The notes: generated from the sequence alone by a model not told the origin. 36,440 bases of DNA from Thermodesulfobacteriales bacterium (GCA_026986115.1 JALSPG010000077.1:1-36440), one strand, 5' to 3'. Shown: positions 15,961-26,051, counted from the first letter of the stretch. Translations and numbers: made by a program.

Positions 15961-16689
15961 TTACTTCACCATCCTTAAAAGTTGTTCAGCATTTAACACC
16001 CCAGAAATCATCCTTCCGTCAGGAAAAATATAAGTCGGTGTGGCCCGGATGCCCAGTTTAGGAAGAGTAGCAATGGCCTTTTCTACTTTCTCAAGTCCTT
16101 TTTGACATTGTTTCCCCTGATATCCCTCAATAAGGGCTGAAAGCCCTTTGCCGTCACAAATAATGGCTACCGCCTTTTCTTTAGCTTTCGGATGCAAAGC
16201 CTCTAGCGGAAAAAGTATTACTTTTACTTTAATTTTTCCTTCTTGGGCCAAGGGGAGGAGAATCCTTTCGGCCCGTTTACAATGAGGGCAATCAGGATCG
16301 GTAATAAGAAAGATTTCTGGCCCCTTTCCTACTGAAAAGGCCACTAGATTTTCCAGCTCTTTCAGTTTGGCTGGTGAAAGGCGATTAAGTTCGGTAACGC
16401 GTTCTTGAGTGAGGTCTTTGCGAGCTTTGATGTCTATAATGCGGCCAACCACTAGATAACGACCCGAAGCGTCTACGTAAGTCAATTTCTTACTACCTCG
16501 GGCCTCAATAATCACCTCACAGAGGCCAGCAACTGGTGCAGGGCGCACACTTGCGATTTTAAAATCTTGCCTAGAGAAAAGAATTTTGAGGGTCTCTTTA
16601 AGTTTGTCAGGAGCCGGACAGCCTTTATCTGCCCAAACAATCTGTGAGCCCAAAAACAGTGCCAACAACAAGATAATAAGTTTTTTCAT
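15961..16689 (-). CDS. DsbC-like periplasmic thiol:disulfide interchange protein
   Basis: The 242-residue precursor starts with a signal peptide (residues 1-20, cleavage after WA). A DsbC-type dimerisation region (about 21-115) is followed by a thioredoxin fold with the active site Cys134-Pro-His-Cys137, a second Cys pair further on (around ICDGKG and GKQCQKG), and the cis-proline in RATPTY. Such proteins isomerise disulfides of exported proteins or pass electrons to cytochrome maturation factors. AAGGAGGA precedes the ATG. No DsbD partner is adjacent. Confidence 0.9.
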   Translation of the reverse strand: MKKLIILLLALFLGSQIVWADKGCPAPDKLKETLKILFSRQDFKIASVRPAPVAGLCEVIIEARGSKKLTYVDASGRYLVVGRIIDIKARKDLTQERVTELNRLSPAKLKELENLVAFSVGKGPEIFLITDPDCPHCKRAERILLPLAQEGKIKVKVILFPLEALHPKAKEKAVAIICDGKGLSALIEGYQGKQCQKGLEKVEKAIATLPKLGIRATPTYIFPDGRMISGVLNAEQLLRMVK

Positions 16690-16809
16690 AGGTTCCTCCT
16701 TAAAATTAGATTCTACTTTTCCTGCTTTCGACCAATTCCACTTGAAGATTTAACACTTCTGGGGCAATATCTCACTAGATTTTTCCACAAAAGGAGGATC
16801 TTTTAAAAA
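16690..16809. promoter_or_regulatory. Divergent intergenic region where gene polarity switches
   Basis: These 120 bases separate the minus-strand block from the plus-strand aminotransferase gene, so they must hold promoters for both directions. A weak plus-strand candidate is TTGAAG, 17 bases, CAATAT (about 16742-16770); nothing convincing was found on the minus strand. A strong AAAGGAGGATC site precedes the aminotransferase start. Confidence 0.35.
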
Positions 16810-17952
16810 ATGGATCTTTTAGACAAGAAGTTTCTCTTAGCTCCAGGGCCTGTTCCTGTACCCCCCAGGGCCTTGCTTGCCATGGCCAAGCCCGTTATTC
16901 ATCACCGTTTGCCGGAGTTTTCTGCCGTTCTTCAAAAAATAAGAGCCGATCTCAAATATCTCTTTCAGACCCAGGAAGATGTTCTCTTTTTTGCTTCCTC
17001 TGGCACAGGGGCCATGGAAGCCTGTGTGGCCAATCTTTTTTCCCCCGGAGAAAAGGTAATAGTCATCCGGGGGGGGAAATTTGGAGAACGCTGGGGAGAA
17101 CTTGCCGAAACCTACAGCCTTAACCCCATTTATATTGATGTTCCTTGGGGAGAGGCGGTTAAGGTTGAAGAAGTAGAAAATACTCTTAAGACCCATCCCG
17201 ATGCAGCAGGGCTCTTAATTCAAGCCCATGAGACCTCAACAGGAGTAAAACATCCGGTAGAAGAAATAGCTTCTCTTACTAGAGAGAGAGAAACCCTTCT
17301 AGTGGTTGATGCCATTTCTGCCCTGGGGGTCTATCCTTTACCCTTTGATGAGCTTGGCATCGATGCTATGGTAGCAGGTTCCCAGAAGAGCCTTGCTTTG
17401 CCACCTGGGCTTTCCTTTGTGGCCCTCTCTGCCCGTGCCAAAGAAAAGGCCCAAAAAACTACTAGCCCTCGCTATTATTTCGATTTTCGTAAAGAGTTAA
17501 AAGCTCTAAACAAAGAGACTACGGCCTTTACTCCGGCGGTCTCTTTGCTTTATGGTCTCTCGGAAGTTCTTTCCCGCATAAGAGAAGTGGGGTTAGAAAC
17601 TCTTTTTGCTCATTATCGTCGTCTTTCAGGGGCTTGCCGGGCGGGTGTAATGGCCTTAGGGCTTGAACTCTTTGCCAAGACCCCTTGTGAAGCCCTCACC
17701 ATCGTGAAGGTGCCACAAGGAGTAGACGGGGCAAAACTTATGAAACTCATGAGGGAAAAATATAAAGTCACCATGGCCGGAGGTCAGGCCAAACTTAAGG
17801 GAAAGGTAGTCCGGATAGCGCATCTTGGATATCAAAATGAGCTTGATGTGATTCTTGCCCTGGCTACGCTTGAGATGGCCTTAACGGAGCTAGGCTATAA
17901 AGTAAAGCTCGGAGCAGGTGTTTCTGTCGCTCAAGAATATTTTTTTGGCTAA
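16810..17952 (+). CDS. Class V aminotransferase (serine-pyruvate/alanine-glyoxylate type)
   Basis: The 380-residue PLP enzyme has the AGT/serine-pyruvate aminotransferase start LLAPGPVPVPP, the SSGTGAMEA cofactor loop (63-71), Asp167 in VVDAISALG, and the Schiff-base Lys193 in AGSQKSLALPPGL. It lies 11 bases before serA. Relatives encoded beside serA are thought to transaminate 3-phosphohydroxypyruvate in place of SerC, which would complete the serine route here, but serine-glyoxylate or alanine-glyoxylate activity is also possible. The start has AAAGGAGG about 10 bases upstream. The family is certain; the substrate is not. Confidence 0.92.
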   Translation: MDLLDKKFLLAPGPVPVPPRALLAMAKPVIHHRLPEFSAVLQKIRADLKYLFQTQEDVLFFASSGTGAMEACVANLFSPGEKVIVIRGGKFGERWGELAETYSLNPIYIDVPWGEAVKVEEVENTLKTHPDAAGLLIQAHETSTGVKHPVEEIASLTRERETLLVVDAISALGVYPLPFDELGIDAMVAGSQKSLALPPGLSFVALSARAKEKAQKTTSPRYYFDFRKELKALNKETTAFTPAVSLLYGLSEVLSRIREVGLETLFAHYRRLSGACRAGVMALGLELFAKTPCEALTIVKVPQGVDGAKLMKLMREKYKVTMAGGQAKLKGKVVRIAHLGYQNELDVILALATLEMALTELGYKVKLGAGVSVAQEYFFG

Positions 17953-17963
17953 GGAGGCTTAAA

Positions 17964-19547
17964 ATGAAAGTTTTGATTTCTGATCCCATCGCCGAAGATG
18001 GCATCAAAATTCTCAAGGATGCAGGCCTAGATGTTGTAATAAAAACGGGGCTTTCCAAGGAAGATCTAATCGCAGAGCTCCAAAAGGATATAGAAGCAAT
18101 TATCATTCGTAGCGCCACCAAAATGACCGCCGACGTAATCGAAGCCGCCCCTAAACTTAAACTCATTGCCCGAGCAGGAACCGGGTTGGACAATGTAGAT
18201 ATCGACGCTGCTAATCGTCGGGGAATCGTGGTGATGAACTGCCCTGGCGGCAATACTGTTTCGGCGGCCGAGCATACAATTGCCATGATGATGGCCCTTG
18301 CACGCAATATTCCCCAGGCCACTGCCTCTATGAAAGCTGGCAAATGGGAGAAGAAAAAGTTTATGGGGCGTGAAATCACAGGAAAAACACTTGGGATAAT
18401 AGGGCTTGGCCGCATTGGTTCGGTGGTTGCTGATCGGGCTAAAGGGCTCAAAATGCGGGTTATCGCTTATGATCCTTATGTAAATCCAGAACAGGCCGCA
18501 AAAATGGGAATCGAAATCATGGACCTTGACGAGCTCTTGCCCCAGGCAGATTTCATCACCGTACACGTTCCTCTTACCAAAGAGACCCGCGGATTTATCA
18601 ATAAAGAAAAATTCGACAAGATGAAAGACGGGGTAATGTTTATCCATTGTGCCCGGGGAGGGATTGTCAACGAAAAAGATCTTTACGAGGCAATGGTTTC
18701 TGGAAAGGTTGCCGGAGCAGCCCTTGACGTTTTCGAACAAGAACCACCTCCGCCGGATTATCCTCTCTTTAAACTGGATAATTTCATCTGTACTCCTCAC
18801 TTGGGTGCTTCTACAGTTGAAGCTCAAAAGAATGTAGCCTTAGCAGTGGCTTCCCAGGTGGTGGACTTTTTGGTCCACGGAGTAGTTAGAAACGCTGTCA
18901 ATATGCCTTCGGTTTCTGCCGAACTGTTGCCGCTTCTTAAGCCTTATCTCACTCTAGCTGAAAAGCTCGGAGCTCTTCAGGCCCAACTTGCCGAAGGACC
19001 TATTCAGGAAGTAAATATCGAATACCAGGGAGATGTAGCAAATTTAGATACCAAACCCTTAACGGTAGCACTCTTAAAAGGGCTACTTTCTCCGGCTTTG
19101 CGAGAAGATGTAAACTATGTGAATGCCCCTATCAGGGCCAAAGAACGAGGGATCAGAGTTACCGAAAGTAAAGTCAATACGGCTGAAGATTTCCTGAATC
19201 TCATCAAAGTGCGTATCAAATTCCCCAAGGGGGAAAATATCGTCGCTGGTACCATTTTCGGAAAACAAGAGCCTCGGATTGTACAAATAAATAATTTCCG
19301 TCTTGATGCTATCCCAGAAGGACATCTTCTCTACCTTATGAACGAAGACAAACCCGGCGTAATAGGCCAAATCGGGATTACTATTGGAGAAGCAGGGCTT
19401 AATATTTCACGAATGCATGTAGGGCAGGAACCTGCCAAAAAGGTCAATATCATTCTCCTGTGTGTAGACCAACCTGTACCCGAATCTCTCCTCCGAAAAC
19501 TTGAGAAACTTCCCGCCATCAAAATGGTAAAAACCCTGGAACTTTAA
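17964..19547 (+). CDS. serA: D-3-phosphoglycerate dehydrogenase
   Basis: The 527-residue long-form SerA opens serine synthesis by oxidising 3-phosphoglycerate with NAD+. The NAD-binding GLGRIG is at 147-152 with Asp170 after it, and the catalytic Arg231, Glu260 and His279 are in CARGG, EQEPP and PHLGAS. An intervening allosteric domain (about 320-450) and a C-terminal ACT domain (about 455-527, MNEDKPGVIG) indicate control by an amino acid, probably serine. It follows the aminotransferase and ends at a strong terminator. Confidence 0.97.
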   Translation: MKVLISDPIAEDGIKILKDAGLDVVIKTGLSKEDLIAELQKDIEAIIIRSATKMTADVIEAAPKLKLIARAGTGLDNVDIDAANRRGIVVMNCPGGNTVSAAEHTIAMMMALARNIPQATASMKAGKWEKKKFMGREITGKTLGIIGLGRIGSVVADRAKGLKMRVIAYDPYVNPEQAAKMGIEIMDLDELLPQADFITVHVPLTKETRGFINKEKFDKMKDGVMFIHCARGGIVNEKDLYEAMVSGKVAGAALDVFEQEPPPPDYPLFKLDNFICTPHLGASTVEAQKNVALAVASQVVDFLVHGVVRNAVNMPSVSAELLPLLKPYLTLAEKLGALQAQLAEGPIQEVNIEYQGDVANLDTKPLTVALLKGLLSPALREDVNYVNAPIRAKERGIRVTESKVNTAEDFLNLIKVRIKFPKGENIVAGTIFGKQEPRIVQINNFRLDAIPEGHLLYLMNEDKPGVIGQIGITIGEAGLNISRMHVGQEPAKKVNIILLCVDQPVPESLLRKLEKLPAIKMVKTLEL

Positions 19548-19549
19548 CC

Positions 19550-19583
19550 AAAGGCCCTCTTTATGAGGGCCTTTTTATTTTTA
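19550..19583 (+). terminator. Intrinsic terminator after serA
   Basis: A perfect 10-bp stem, AAAGGCCCTC (19550-19559) and GAGGGCCTTT (19565-19574), with a 5-base loop, is followed by a T-rich run. It begins 2 bases after the serA stop and closes the aminotransferase-serA operon. Confidence 0.9.
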
Positions 19584-19666
19584 AGGCCCCGGTATAACCT
19601 GTCATGTTTGTTTTCCTTATCGCATCCAAAATAGAAGTAAATTTTAAACAAAAATTATTTGGGGCC

Positions 19667-19695
19667 TTGGTTTTAAAATCCGAATTGGTTATAAG
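19667..19695 (+). promoter_or_regulatory. Candidate promoter of the TPR lipoprotein gene
   Basis: TTGGTT (19667-19672), a 17-base spacer and TATAAG (19690-19695) lie after the serA terminator and 27 bases before the start codon. The surrounding sequence is A/T-rich. The ribosome site AAGGAG (19711-19716) sits in a short CTCC-GAA-GGAG hairpin. Assigned by eye. Confidence 0.5.
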
Positions 19696-19722
19696 AAAAT
19701 AATCCCTCCGAAGGAGTGTCTT

Positions 19723-21990
19723 ATGGGAAAATGGCGTTTTTTGCTGGTTGCTCTCTTAATTGCGTTTTTTTTAGGTTGTAGCTCCCCGGAAGAAAAGATT
19801 AACAAACACATGCAAAGAGGGCTTGCCTTTGCCAAGGAAGGAAAACTGCGCGAAGCGGCCCTGGAATTCCAAAATGTTATTCAACTTGATCCTAAACACC
19901 CTGAGGCTCATTATCAGCTTGCAGAAATCTACATGAAATTTGGAGACTTTCGCCGGGCCCTTTCCGAATATCGGAAAACTGTAGATGTTGATCCGGAAAA
20001 CCTTGAGGCTCGACTCAAACTAGCCACGCTCCTTGTAGCGGCCCGGAAATATAAGGAAGCTGAAAAACATTTAAATTATATTCTTCAGAAAGAACCTGAA
20101 AATATTAAGGCCTTAACCACGCTTGCTTCTTTACGCCTCAGAGAAAAGAAATTTGACGAAGCCCGAAGACTTGTCGACAAAGCCTTATCTCTCGATCCCA
20201 AAAACGTGGAAGCTTTGGTTATAGTCTCTGAAATATATAAGCAAGAAGGGAAACCAGAAAAAGCCCTTGCCAAACTTAAAGAGGCCCTTTCCTACGCTCC
20301 AGAAAATATCCTATTAAACGAGCTTCTTTTGAAGACCTATTTGCAACAGGGGAAGACGGCCGAAGCAGAGGCTCTGCTCCAAAAAATGATCAGACAATTC
20401 CCAAAACAATTCACATTTGTTCAGCAACTTGTTTCTCTTTATCTCGCTCAGGGGAAAGTTAAAGAGGCTGAAGAATTCCTTCTTTCCTGGAATCAGGAAC
20501 ATCCCGAAGATGTAAGAGGACGCATAGCCCTTATTGACCTCTATCGTCGTTTGGGACGCTTAGATGAAGCTATCAAGATAGCCCGGCAGAGCCTTCAAAA
20601 ATGGCCTGATTCTCTAGATCTCAAGGCCCAACTTGCCTATCTCGAACTCGAAAAGAAAAAAACAGAAGAGGCAGAAAAACTTGTTAAAGAGATTCTCAAG
20701 AAGAACGAAGGACATGTAATTGCAAGATTGGTTCGGGGAAAAATCCGTCTTACTAAAGGACTTCTTGCCGAAGCCCTTGAGGATTTTGAATACGTAACAC
20801 AAAAGCGTCCCCGGCTTGCAGAAGCATATCATTTCATCGGAGTTATAAAGTTGATGCAAGGAAAGGCTCAAGAGGCCCGTAAGGCCTTTGAAAAGACCAT
20901 TGAACTCAACCCCTTGGTAATCAAAACAAGGCTTATTTACGCCCGGCTCCTTTTAGCGGAGCGCGAAATAGACAAGGCTCGAAAGCAAGCCATAGCTGTT
21001 TTGCGTCTTTCTCCCCGCAATACCCAAGCCGGCCTTCTTCTCGCCTTTACCTATATGCTAGAAAAGAAGTTTGACAAAGCTGAAAAGCTTTACCAGCGCC
21101 TGGTAGAGCTTTTTCCCGAAAATCCAACCGTCCACTTTGCTTACGCTACTTGCCTTCAAGCCGAGAAAAAGTTAGACCAAGCTCTCAAGGAATACCAAAA
21201 AACTTTAGAACTTGCCCCACAACACCTTCCGGCTCTTACAAGAATAGTTGGTCTTTATCTCGCGCAGAAAAAAACAGACCAAGCTTTGACCCTTCTTAAA
21301 GATCATCTTCCGCAATTTAAACGCAAGGCTCCCCTCTATTTCCTAATGGCCCAAATTTATCTCGCCAAAGGAGATCTTAAGACCGCTGAAGAAAAGCTCA
21401 AATTGGCCCTCAAAGAAGACGAAAAGTTTCTTCCCGCCTACTCTGCTCTCATTGCTATTTATGGGCGTCAGGGAAGGCTTGAAAAGGCTTTGGCCGAGGT
21501 GGATAAAGCCCTTGAGAAAAGGCCCGAGAATCTCAACCTCTTGATGACCAAAGCCTCTCTGCTTGAAGCTCTAGGAAAGGATAAAGAAGCTGAGAAGGTC
21601 TATCGAAAAATAGTCGAGATCGACCCTGAATTCTTTCCGGCTTTAAATAATTTAGCTTGGATGCTTGCCGAGCGTGGAGAGATAGAAGAAGCTTTCATTT
21701 TTGCCCAGCGGGCCAGGGAATTGGCCCCCGAAAATCCCTTTGTTTTGGATACCTTTGGCTGGGTTTTATATAAACGGGGCTCTAACGAACTTGCTGTTTC
21801 TATCTTTCAGGAAGTACTTGAGAAAAATCCTGATTTTCTGCCTACCCGCTACCACCTGGCTAAGGCTCTCCTAGCTTTGGGGCGCAAGGATGAAGCTATC
21901 AAAGAGCTAAAATCCGTTGTAAAATCTCCTCTAAATTTCCCAGAAAAAGAGGAGGCCCGTAAAATCCTTGAAGGACTGCAGAAATCTTAG
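19723..21990 (+). CDS. TPR-repeat lipoprotein
   Basis: The 755-residue protein begins with a lipoprotein signal (hydrophobic residues 5-17, lipobox FFLGC with Cys19 as lipidation site) and then consists almost wholly of tetratricopeptide repeats, around twenty 34-residue units from about 28 to 750, many with the A...Y...A...L.P..P pattern. TPR lipoproteins are scaffolds in the periplasm or on the outer membrane; some act in exopolysaccharide or PEP-CTERM export systems, but no such genes are next to it, so the partner is unknown. It has its own promoter candidate, and its stop overlaps rlmN. Confidence 0.88.
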   Translation: MGKWRFLLVALLIAFFLGCSSPEEKINKHMQRGLAFAKEGKLREAALEFQNVIQLDPKHPEAHYQLAEIYMKFGDFRRALSEYRKTVDVDPENLEARLKLATLLVAARKYKEAEKHLNYILQKEPENIKALTTLASLRLREKKFDEARRLVDKALSLDPKNVEALVIVSEIYKQEGKPEKALAKLKEALSYAPENILLNELLLKTYLQQGKTAEAEALLQKMIRQFPKQFTFVQQLVSLYLAQGKVKEAEEFLLSWNQEHPEDVRGRIALIDLYRRLGRLDEAIKIARQSLQKWPDSLDLKAQLAYLELEKKKTEEAEKLVKEILKKNEGHVIARLVRGKIRLTKGLLAEALEDFEYVTQKRPRLAEAYHFIGVIKLMQGKAQEARKAFEKTIELNPLVIKTRLIYARLLLAEREIDKARKQAIAVLRLSPRNTQAGLLLAFTYMLEKKFDKAEKLYQRLVELFPENPTVHFAYATCLQAEKKLDQALKEYQKTLELAPQHLPALTRIVGLYLAQKKTDQALTLLKDHLPQFKRKAPLYFLMAQIYLAKGDLKTAEEKLKLALKEDEKFLPAYSALIAIYGRQGRLEKALAEVDKALEKRPENLNLLMTKASLLEALGKDKEAEKVYRKIVEIDPEFFPALNNLAWMLAERGEIEEAFIFAQRARELAPENPFVLDTFGWVLYKRGSNELAVSIFQEVLEKNPDFLPTRYHLAKALLALGRKDEAIKELKSVVKSPLNFPEKEEARKILEGLQKS

Positions 21991-23017
21991 AGATTACACC
22001 TTAGAAGAGCTGGAAGCCCTCTTCTCTGAAAGAGGGCTTCCAGCTTATAGGGGGCGGCAAATCTTTAAATGGCTTACCAGGCCCTTTGTTTATTCTTTTT
22101 CCCAAATGACAGATCTTCCTAAACACTTGCGAGAAGAACTTTTCGGAGAATTTAGCCTTGCTTTACCTGAACTCAAAGACGAAGAAATTTCTGCAGATGG
22201 CACCCGGAAACTAGCCCTTCTTCTTGAAGATAAAGAAATTATCGAATGCGTAATTATCCCTGAGGAAGATCATTATACCCTTTGTGTTTCCTCTCAGGTG
22301 GGTTGTGCGATGAGGTGTGCCTTTTGTCTTACGGCAAGGATGGGCTTTCGGCGGAATCTCAGGCCCCACGAAATTGTAGGGCAGGTATTAAGGGCTAAGG
22401 AAATTCTTGCAAAAGAAAATTCGGTCAATAAAAAGCCTCTTCGAAATTTGGTCTTCATGGGCATGGGAGAACCCTTGGCAAATTACGGAAATCTCCTAAA
22501 AGCTCTGCAAATTTTGCTACACCCTAAAGGTTTCAATTTTTCTAAAAGGCGGGTTACCGTCTCTACGGTGGGGCTTATTCCTCAGATGAAACGTTTGGGT
22601 GAAGACATTACGGTAAAGCTTGCCATCTCTCTGCATGCCGCCGATAACGAAACGCGCTCGAGAATTATGCCCATTAATAAACGCTACCCTTTGCCAGACC
22701 TCATCGAAGCCTGTCGAAGCTACCCCCTCCCTAAGGGGTGGCGAATAACTTTTGAATACGTTCTTTTAGCGGGCATAAATGATACGGTAGAAGACGCCCA
22801 AAAACTCGCTATTTTGCTTCGGGGAATCCCTGCCAAGGTTAATCTCATTCCTTTTAATGAACATCCTCTTTTACCTTTTAAATGCCCCTCTGAAACCCAA
22901 ATCTTGCGGTTTCAAGAGGTTCTTTTGGCAGCTGGTTACGTGGCCACTATCAGAAAGAGCCGTGGGCGTGATATTTCTGCTGCCTGCGGTCAATTGGCAA
23001 GCAGGTTGGCGGCTTGA
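21968..23017 (+). CDS. rlmN: Dual-specificity 23S rRNA/tRNA adenine C2 methyltransferase
   Basis: This 349-residue radical SAM enzyme methylates A2503 of 23S rRNA and A37 of certain tRNAs. The cluster motif is Cys113-x3-Cys117-x2-Cys120, and the mechanistic cysteines are Cys106 and Cys340 (in the ISAACGQL motif); the Cys106-Cys113 spacing equals that of the E. coli enzyme. GMGEPLANY is intact. The likely start is TTG at 21968, inside the end of the TPR gene, because the family N-terminus ([10 protein letters not shown]) begins six residues later and no ATG fits. It overlaps trmFO by one base. Confidence 0.95.
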   Translation: MKDCRNLRDYTLEELEALFSERGLPAYRGRQIFKWLTRPFVYSFSQMTDLPKHLREELFGEFSLALPELKDEEISADGTRKLALLLEDKEIIECVIIPEEDHYTLCVSSQVGCAMRCAFCLTARMGFRRNLRPHEIVGQVLRAKEILAKENSVNKKPLRNLVFMGMGEPLANYGNLLKALQILLHPKGFNFSKRRVTVSTVGLIPQMKRLGEDITVKLAISLHAADNETRSRIMPINKRYPLPDLIEACRSYPLPKGWRITFEYVLLAGINDTVEDAQKLAILLRGIPAKVNLIPFNEHPLLPFKCPSETQILRFQEVLLAAGYVATIRKSRGRDISAACGQLASRLAA

Positions 23018-24393
23018 TGAAAGATTATGTTACAGTCATAGGAGGAGGCCTTGCAGGTTCAGAGGCAACCTGGCAGCTAGTCTCCCGCGGGGTTTCGGTA
23101 AAACTTTATGAAATGCGCCCCCGAAAGCTCACCCCTGCCCACAAGACGGGAAAACTTGCAGAGTTAGTTTGTTCTAATTCTTTGCGCTCTAAAGAGATCA
23201 CCAGCGCTGTAGGTCTCCTGAAGGAAGAGATGCGTCTCCTCCTTTCTCTCATCATGGAAGCTGCTCTCAAAAGTGAAGTGCCAGCAGGTAAAGCCCTTGC
23301 CGTAGATCGAGAACTTTTTGCAGGATATATTACAGAAAAACTCTCTCAACATCCCTTAGTAACTATTATAAACGAAGAGGTTCAAAAAATCCCCAAAGAG
23401 GGGATAGTCATTATAGCTACTGGTCCCCTTACCTCGGAAAAATTTGCCGAAGAACTTAAACGCCTGACAGGTGAAGAGTTTTTCCATTTTTATGATGCTA
23501 TTGCTCCTATTGTTTACGCTGATTCTATAGACTGGTCGAAGGTCTTTCGGGCAGACCGCTACGATAATGGAGGAGAGGGAGCTTACATTAATTGCCCCCT
23601 CAATAAAGAAGAGTATGAACGTTTTGTGGAAGCTCTATTAGAGGCAGAAAAAGTTCCTTTTAAAGATTTCGAAAAACCGAAATATTTTGAAGGGTGTCTT
23701 CCTATCGAAGTGATGGCTGAGCGCGGAAAAGATACTTTACGTTTTGGCCCCATGAAACCTGTGGGGCTAAAAGATCCTCGTACCGGAAAGGAACCTTATG
23801 CCGTAGTACAACTACGTCCCGAAAATCGGGAAGGAACCCTTTATAATCTTGTAGGTTTCCAAACCAAACTCAAATATAAAGAGCAGGAGCGAGTTTTTCG
23901 GATGATTCCCGGGCTGGAGAAGGCAGAATTTGCAAGATTGGGCTCTATCCACCGAAATTCTTTTGTTTGTGCCCCTAAAGTCCTCCAAAAAACTCTCCAG
24001 CTTCAAAAAGAGCCAAGAATTTTTCTTGCAGGCCAAATAAGCGGCGTAGAAGGTTATGTAGAATCAAGCGCTATGGGGCTTCTGGCAGGAATTAACGCGG
24101 CTCGGCTTTTTAAAAAAGACAAACTCGTGGTGCCGCCCCGCACCACCGCCCATGGTGCCCTGATACATTACATTACCGAGGCCAATCCTAAACATTTCCA
24201 GCCTATGAATATCAACTGGGGACTTTTCCCTCCGCTTGATCTTCCTCCTCGAAAACGAAAAAAACTTCCCAAACGGGAAAAATATCGTCTCATGGCAGAA
24301 AGGGCCCTGAAAGACCTTGAGGAATGGATCCAAAAAGAAGAGATTTTAAAAGATTTCATAAGGAGGACATCTGATGGAATGTCCGGCTTGTAA
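23017..24393 (+). CDS. trmFO: Folate-dependent tRNA U54 methyltransferase
   Basis: The 458-residue flavoprotein forms ribothymidine 54 in tRNA using methylenetetrahydrofolate. It shows the FAD-binding [11 protein letters not shown] near residue 8, the substrate-binding CSNSLRS with Cys52, and Cys227 in [14 protein letters not shown], matching the two functional cysteines of the family. A TTG at 23014 is in frame, but the ATG at 23017 overlapping the rlmN stop (TGATG) is more natural. It belongs to an RNA-modification pair with rlmN and overlaps the next small gene by 20 bases. Confidence 0.96.
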   Translation: MKDYVTVIGGGLAGSEATWQLVSRGVSVKLYEMRPRKLTPAHKTGKLAELVCSNSLRSKEITSAVGLLKEEMRLLLSLIMEAALKSEVPAGKALAVDRELFAGYITEKLSQHPLVTIINEEVQKIPKEGIVIIATGPLTSEKFAEELKRLTGEEFFHFYDAIAPIVYADSIDWSKVFRADRYDNGGEGAYINCPLNKEEYERFVEALLEAEKVPFKDFEKPKYFEGCLPIEVMAERGKDTLRFGPMKPVGLKDPRTGKEPYAVVQLRPENREGTLYNLVGFQTKLKYKEQERVFRMIPGLEKAEFARLGSIHRNSFVCAPKVLQKTLQLQKEPRIFLAGQISGVEGYVESSAMGLLAGINAARLFKKDKLVVPPRTTAHGALIHYITEANPKHFQPMNINWGLFPPLDLPPRKRKKLPKREKYRLMAERALKDLEEWIQKEEILKDFIRRTSDGMSGL

Positions 24394-24610
24394 GGGAAAC
24401 ATTCCGGAAGGGGCCAAGTTTTGCCCTTATTGTGGAAAAAATATTTCAGAAAAGATGCGAATCAGATGGTGGGCCTTGGCCCTCTTGGCAGGGGCTTTTA
24501 CAGGAGCCGGAATCTTTTTGGCTTACCAGCTTTTCCAGGAAAAGCGCCTCTGGGATGCCCAAGGGAAGGAGACTTCTTCCTCTTCTTTTGAAGACAATCT
24601 GGATTTCTAA
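24374..24610 (+). CDS. Small zinc-ribbon membrane protein
   Basis: The 78-residue protein has a zinc ribbon at its extreme N-terminus (Cys3-x2-Cys6 and Cys17-x2-Cys20), a single transmembrane helix (about 32-54) and an acidic, Ser-rich tail. AGGAGG lies 7 bases before its ATG, and it overlaps the end of trmFO, so it is very likely expressed. The ribbon would face the cytoplasm if the positive residues before the helix stay inside. No function can be assigned; such proteins are often annotated only as zinc-ribbon domain proteins. Confidence 0.8.
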   Translation: MECPACKGNIPEGAKFCPYCGKNISEKMRIRWWALALLAGAFTGAGIFLAYQLFQEKRLWDAQGKETSSSSFEDNLDF

Positions 24611-24692
24611 GTAGTTTTAATGCTACCTTGCCGCCTCTTTTAAAACTTTGTAGCTTTAGACTGAAAAAATAAGGAGAGGGAGAGTACGTATC

Positions 24693-26051
24693 ATGAAAGT
24701 AAATGTGGAAGACATTAGTTCTGTCCAAAAGAAATTGAAGGTGGAACTTCCACCAGAAGTAGTTGCCCGCGAGATAGATCGTGCTTGTCAAAAGCTTGGC
24801 AGAGAGGTTTCGGTAAAAGGCTTTCGCAAAGGGAAAGTCCCCAAGGCTGTAGTAAAAAGACTTTTTCGGGAACATATTGAAGAACGGGTGATCGAAAATC
24901 TCATTCAGGAAAGTCTTCCCAAGGCTATTGAGGAATCAAAACTTGTCCCTATCGTGCGTCCCCTTATTGAATCTCACGATCAAATCAAAGAAAAAGAAGC
25001 TTTTTCTTATACTGCCGTAGTTGATATTCGTCCTGAGATCAATATCAAGCCTGAAGATTATAAGGGACTTGAAGTAGAGAGCATGTCTACGGAAGTGACC
25101 GAGGAAGAGCTTGAGAATCATTTGCGAGCAATCCAAATGACTTTTGCCGATCTCAAACCTGCTGAAAAAGATCACGAGATTCAGCTCAATGATATTGCTA
25201 TTATTTCTTTTAAAGCCTACATCAATGGTGAACCTGTCCCCGGGCACGAGGCCGAAGCACTTTATGTAGATGTGGGCACCGGAGAATTCAACGCTACTAT
25301 CGAAGAAAAGCTCATCGGCAAAAAAGCAGGTGATATTATCGAAGTAGATGTCACTTACCCTGAAGATTCTTTAAATGCCCAGCTTGCCGGCCAAACGGTA
25401 CACTATAAAGTTCAGATTCGAGAGGTTTATGTAAGAGATTTGAAGCCGTTAGACGATGAATTTATCAAAAAGATGAACTTAGGCTTCGAATCAGTGGAAC
25501 ACTTAAGAGAGAGGATTAAACGCCGGCTAGAAGAAGATAAAAAGAAAAAAGCCGAAGAGTTTATCAGGGAACAAATTTTGGCCCAGCTAAGAGAAAAAAT
25601 TTTGTTCGAAGTGCCGGAACGCTATGTAGAATATAAGCTAGCAAGACTTATGGAACAGATGCAACAGAGCCTAGAAGAAAAAGGACACACCTTTGAATCT
25701 GCAGGTATTTCTCCCCAAAAATTACAGGAACGCTTGCGACCTCTCGCAGAACAACAGGCCCGCGAAGACCTTATCCTCGAAAAGATTGCTGAAATGGAAA
25801 ACATCACTGTAAGTGGTGAAGAACTGGAAGAAAAAGCAAAGGCCCTCGCAGAAGCAACCCGTGCCAGTCTGGAAGAAGCACGAGCCATCTTAGCTACTTC
25901 AATGGTACCCCGTATCATCGCCGATAAGACTTTGCAATTTCTTGTTTCTCAGGCTAAAATTAAAGAGACTCAAAAACAAGAAGAAGTTGAAACTAAGACC
26001 CTTCCTGAAGAGACCACAGAGGAAGAGAAGGCCTTAGAAAGTGAGGGTTAG
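24693..26051 (+). CDS. tig: Trigger factor
   Basis: The 452-residue ribosome-bound chaperone has the N-terminal ribosome-binding domain with the signature [11 protein letters not shown] (about 40-50), a central FKBP-type prolyl isomerase domain (about 160-245) and a helical C-terminal cradle ending in a Glu/Thr-rich tail. AAGGAGAGGG precedes the ATG. It heads the tig-clpP-clpX-lon cluster, an order widely conserved in bacteria. I found no CIRCE element or clear heat-shock promoter in the 82 bases upstream. Confidence 0.97.
   Translation: MKVNVEDISSVQKKLKVELPPEVVAREIDRACQKLGREVSVKGFRKGKVPKAVVKRLFREHIEERVIENLIQESLPKAIEESKLVPIVRPLIESHDQIKEKEAFSYTAVVDIRPEINIKPEDYKGLEVESMSTEVTEEELENHLRAIQMTFADLKPAEKDHEIQLNDIAIISFKAYINGEPVPGHEAEALYVDVGTGEFNATIEEKLIGKKAGDIIEVDVTYPEDSLNAQLAGQTVHYKVQIREVYVRDLKPLDDEFIKKMNLGFESVEHLRERIKRRLEEDKKKKAEEFIREQILAQLREKILFEVPERYVEYKLARLMEQMQQSLEEKGHTFESAGISPQKLQERLRPLAEQQAREDLILEKIAEMENITVSGEELEEKAKALAEATRASLEEARAILATSMVPRIIADKTLQFLVSQAKIKETQKQEEVETKTLPEETTEEEKALESEG

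Noticed and set aside
18066-18827. A 253-codon minus-strand frame opposite serA
   Set aside because: serA is intact on the plus strand with all catalytic residues; the antisense frame has no plausible start context or domain.
19723-21990. DNA-level tandem repeat or CRISPR-like array in the TPR gene
   Set aside because: The periodicity is in the protein (34-residue TPR units); the bases diverge and there are no identical spaced repeats.
24611-24692. A heat-shock promoter or CIRCE operator before tig
   Set aside because: No CIRCE inverted repeat and no sigma32-like CTTGAA/CCCCAT pair could be found; only a weak TTGCCG/TAGCTT pair, too poor to list.
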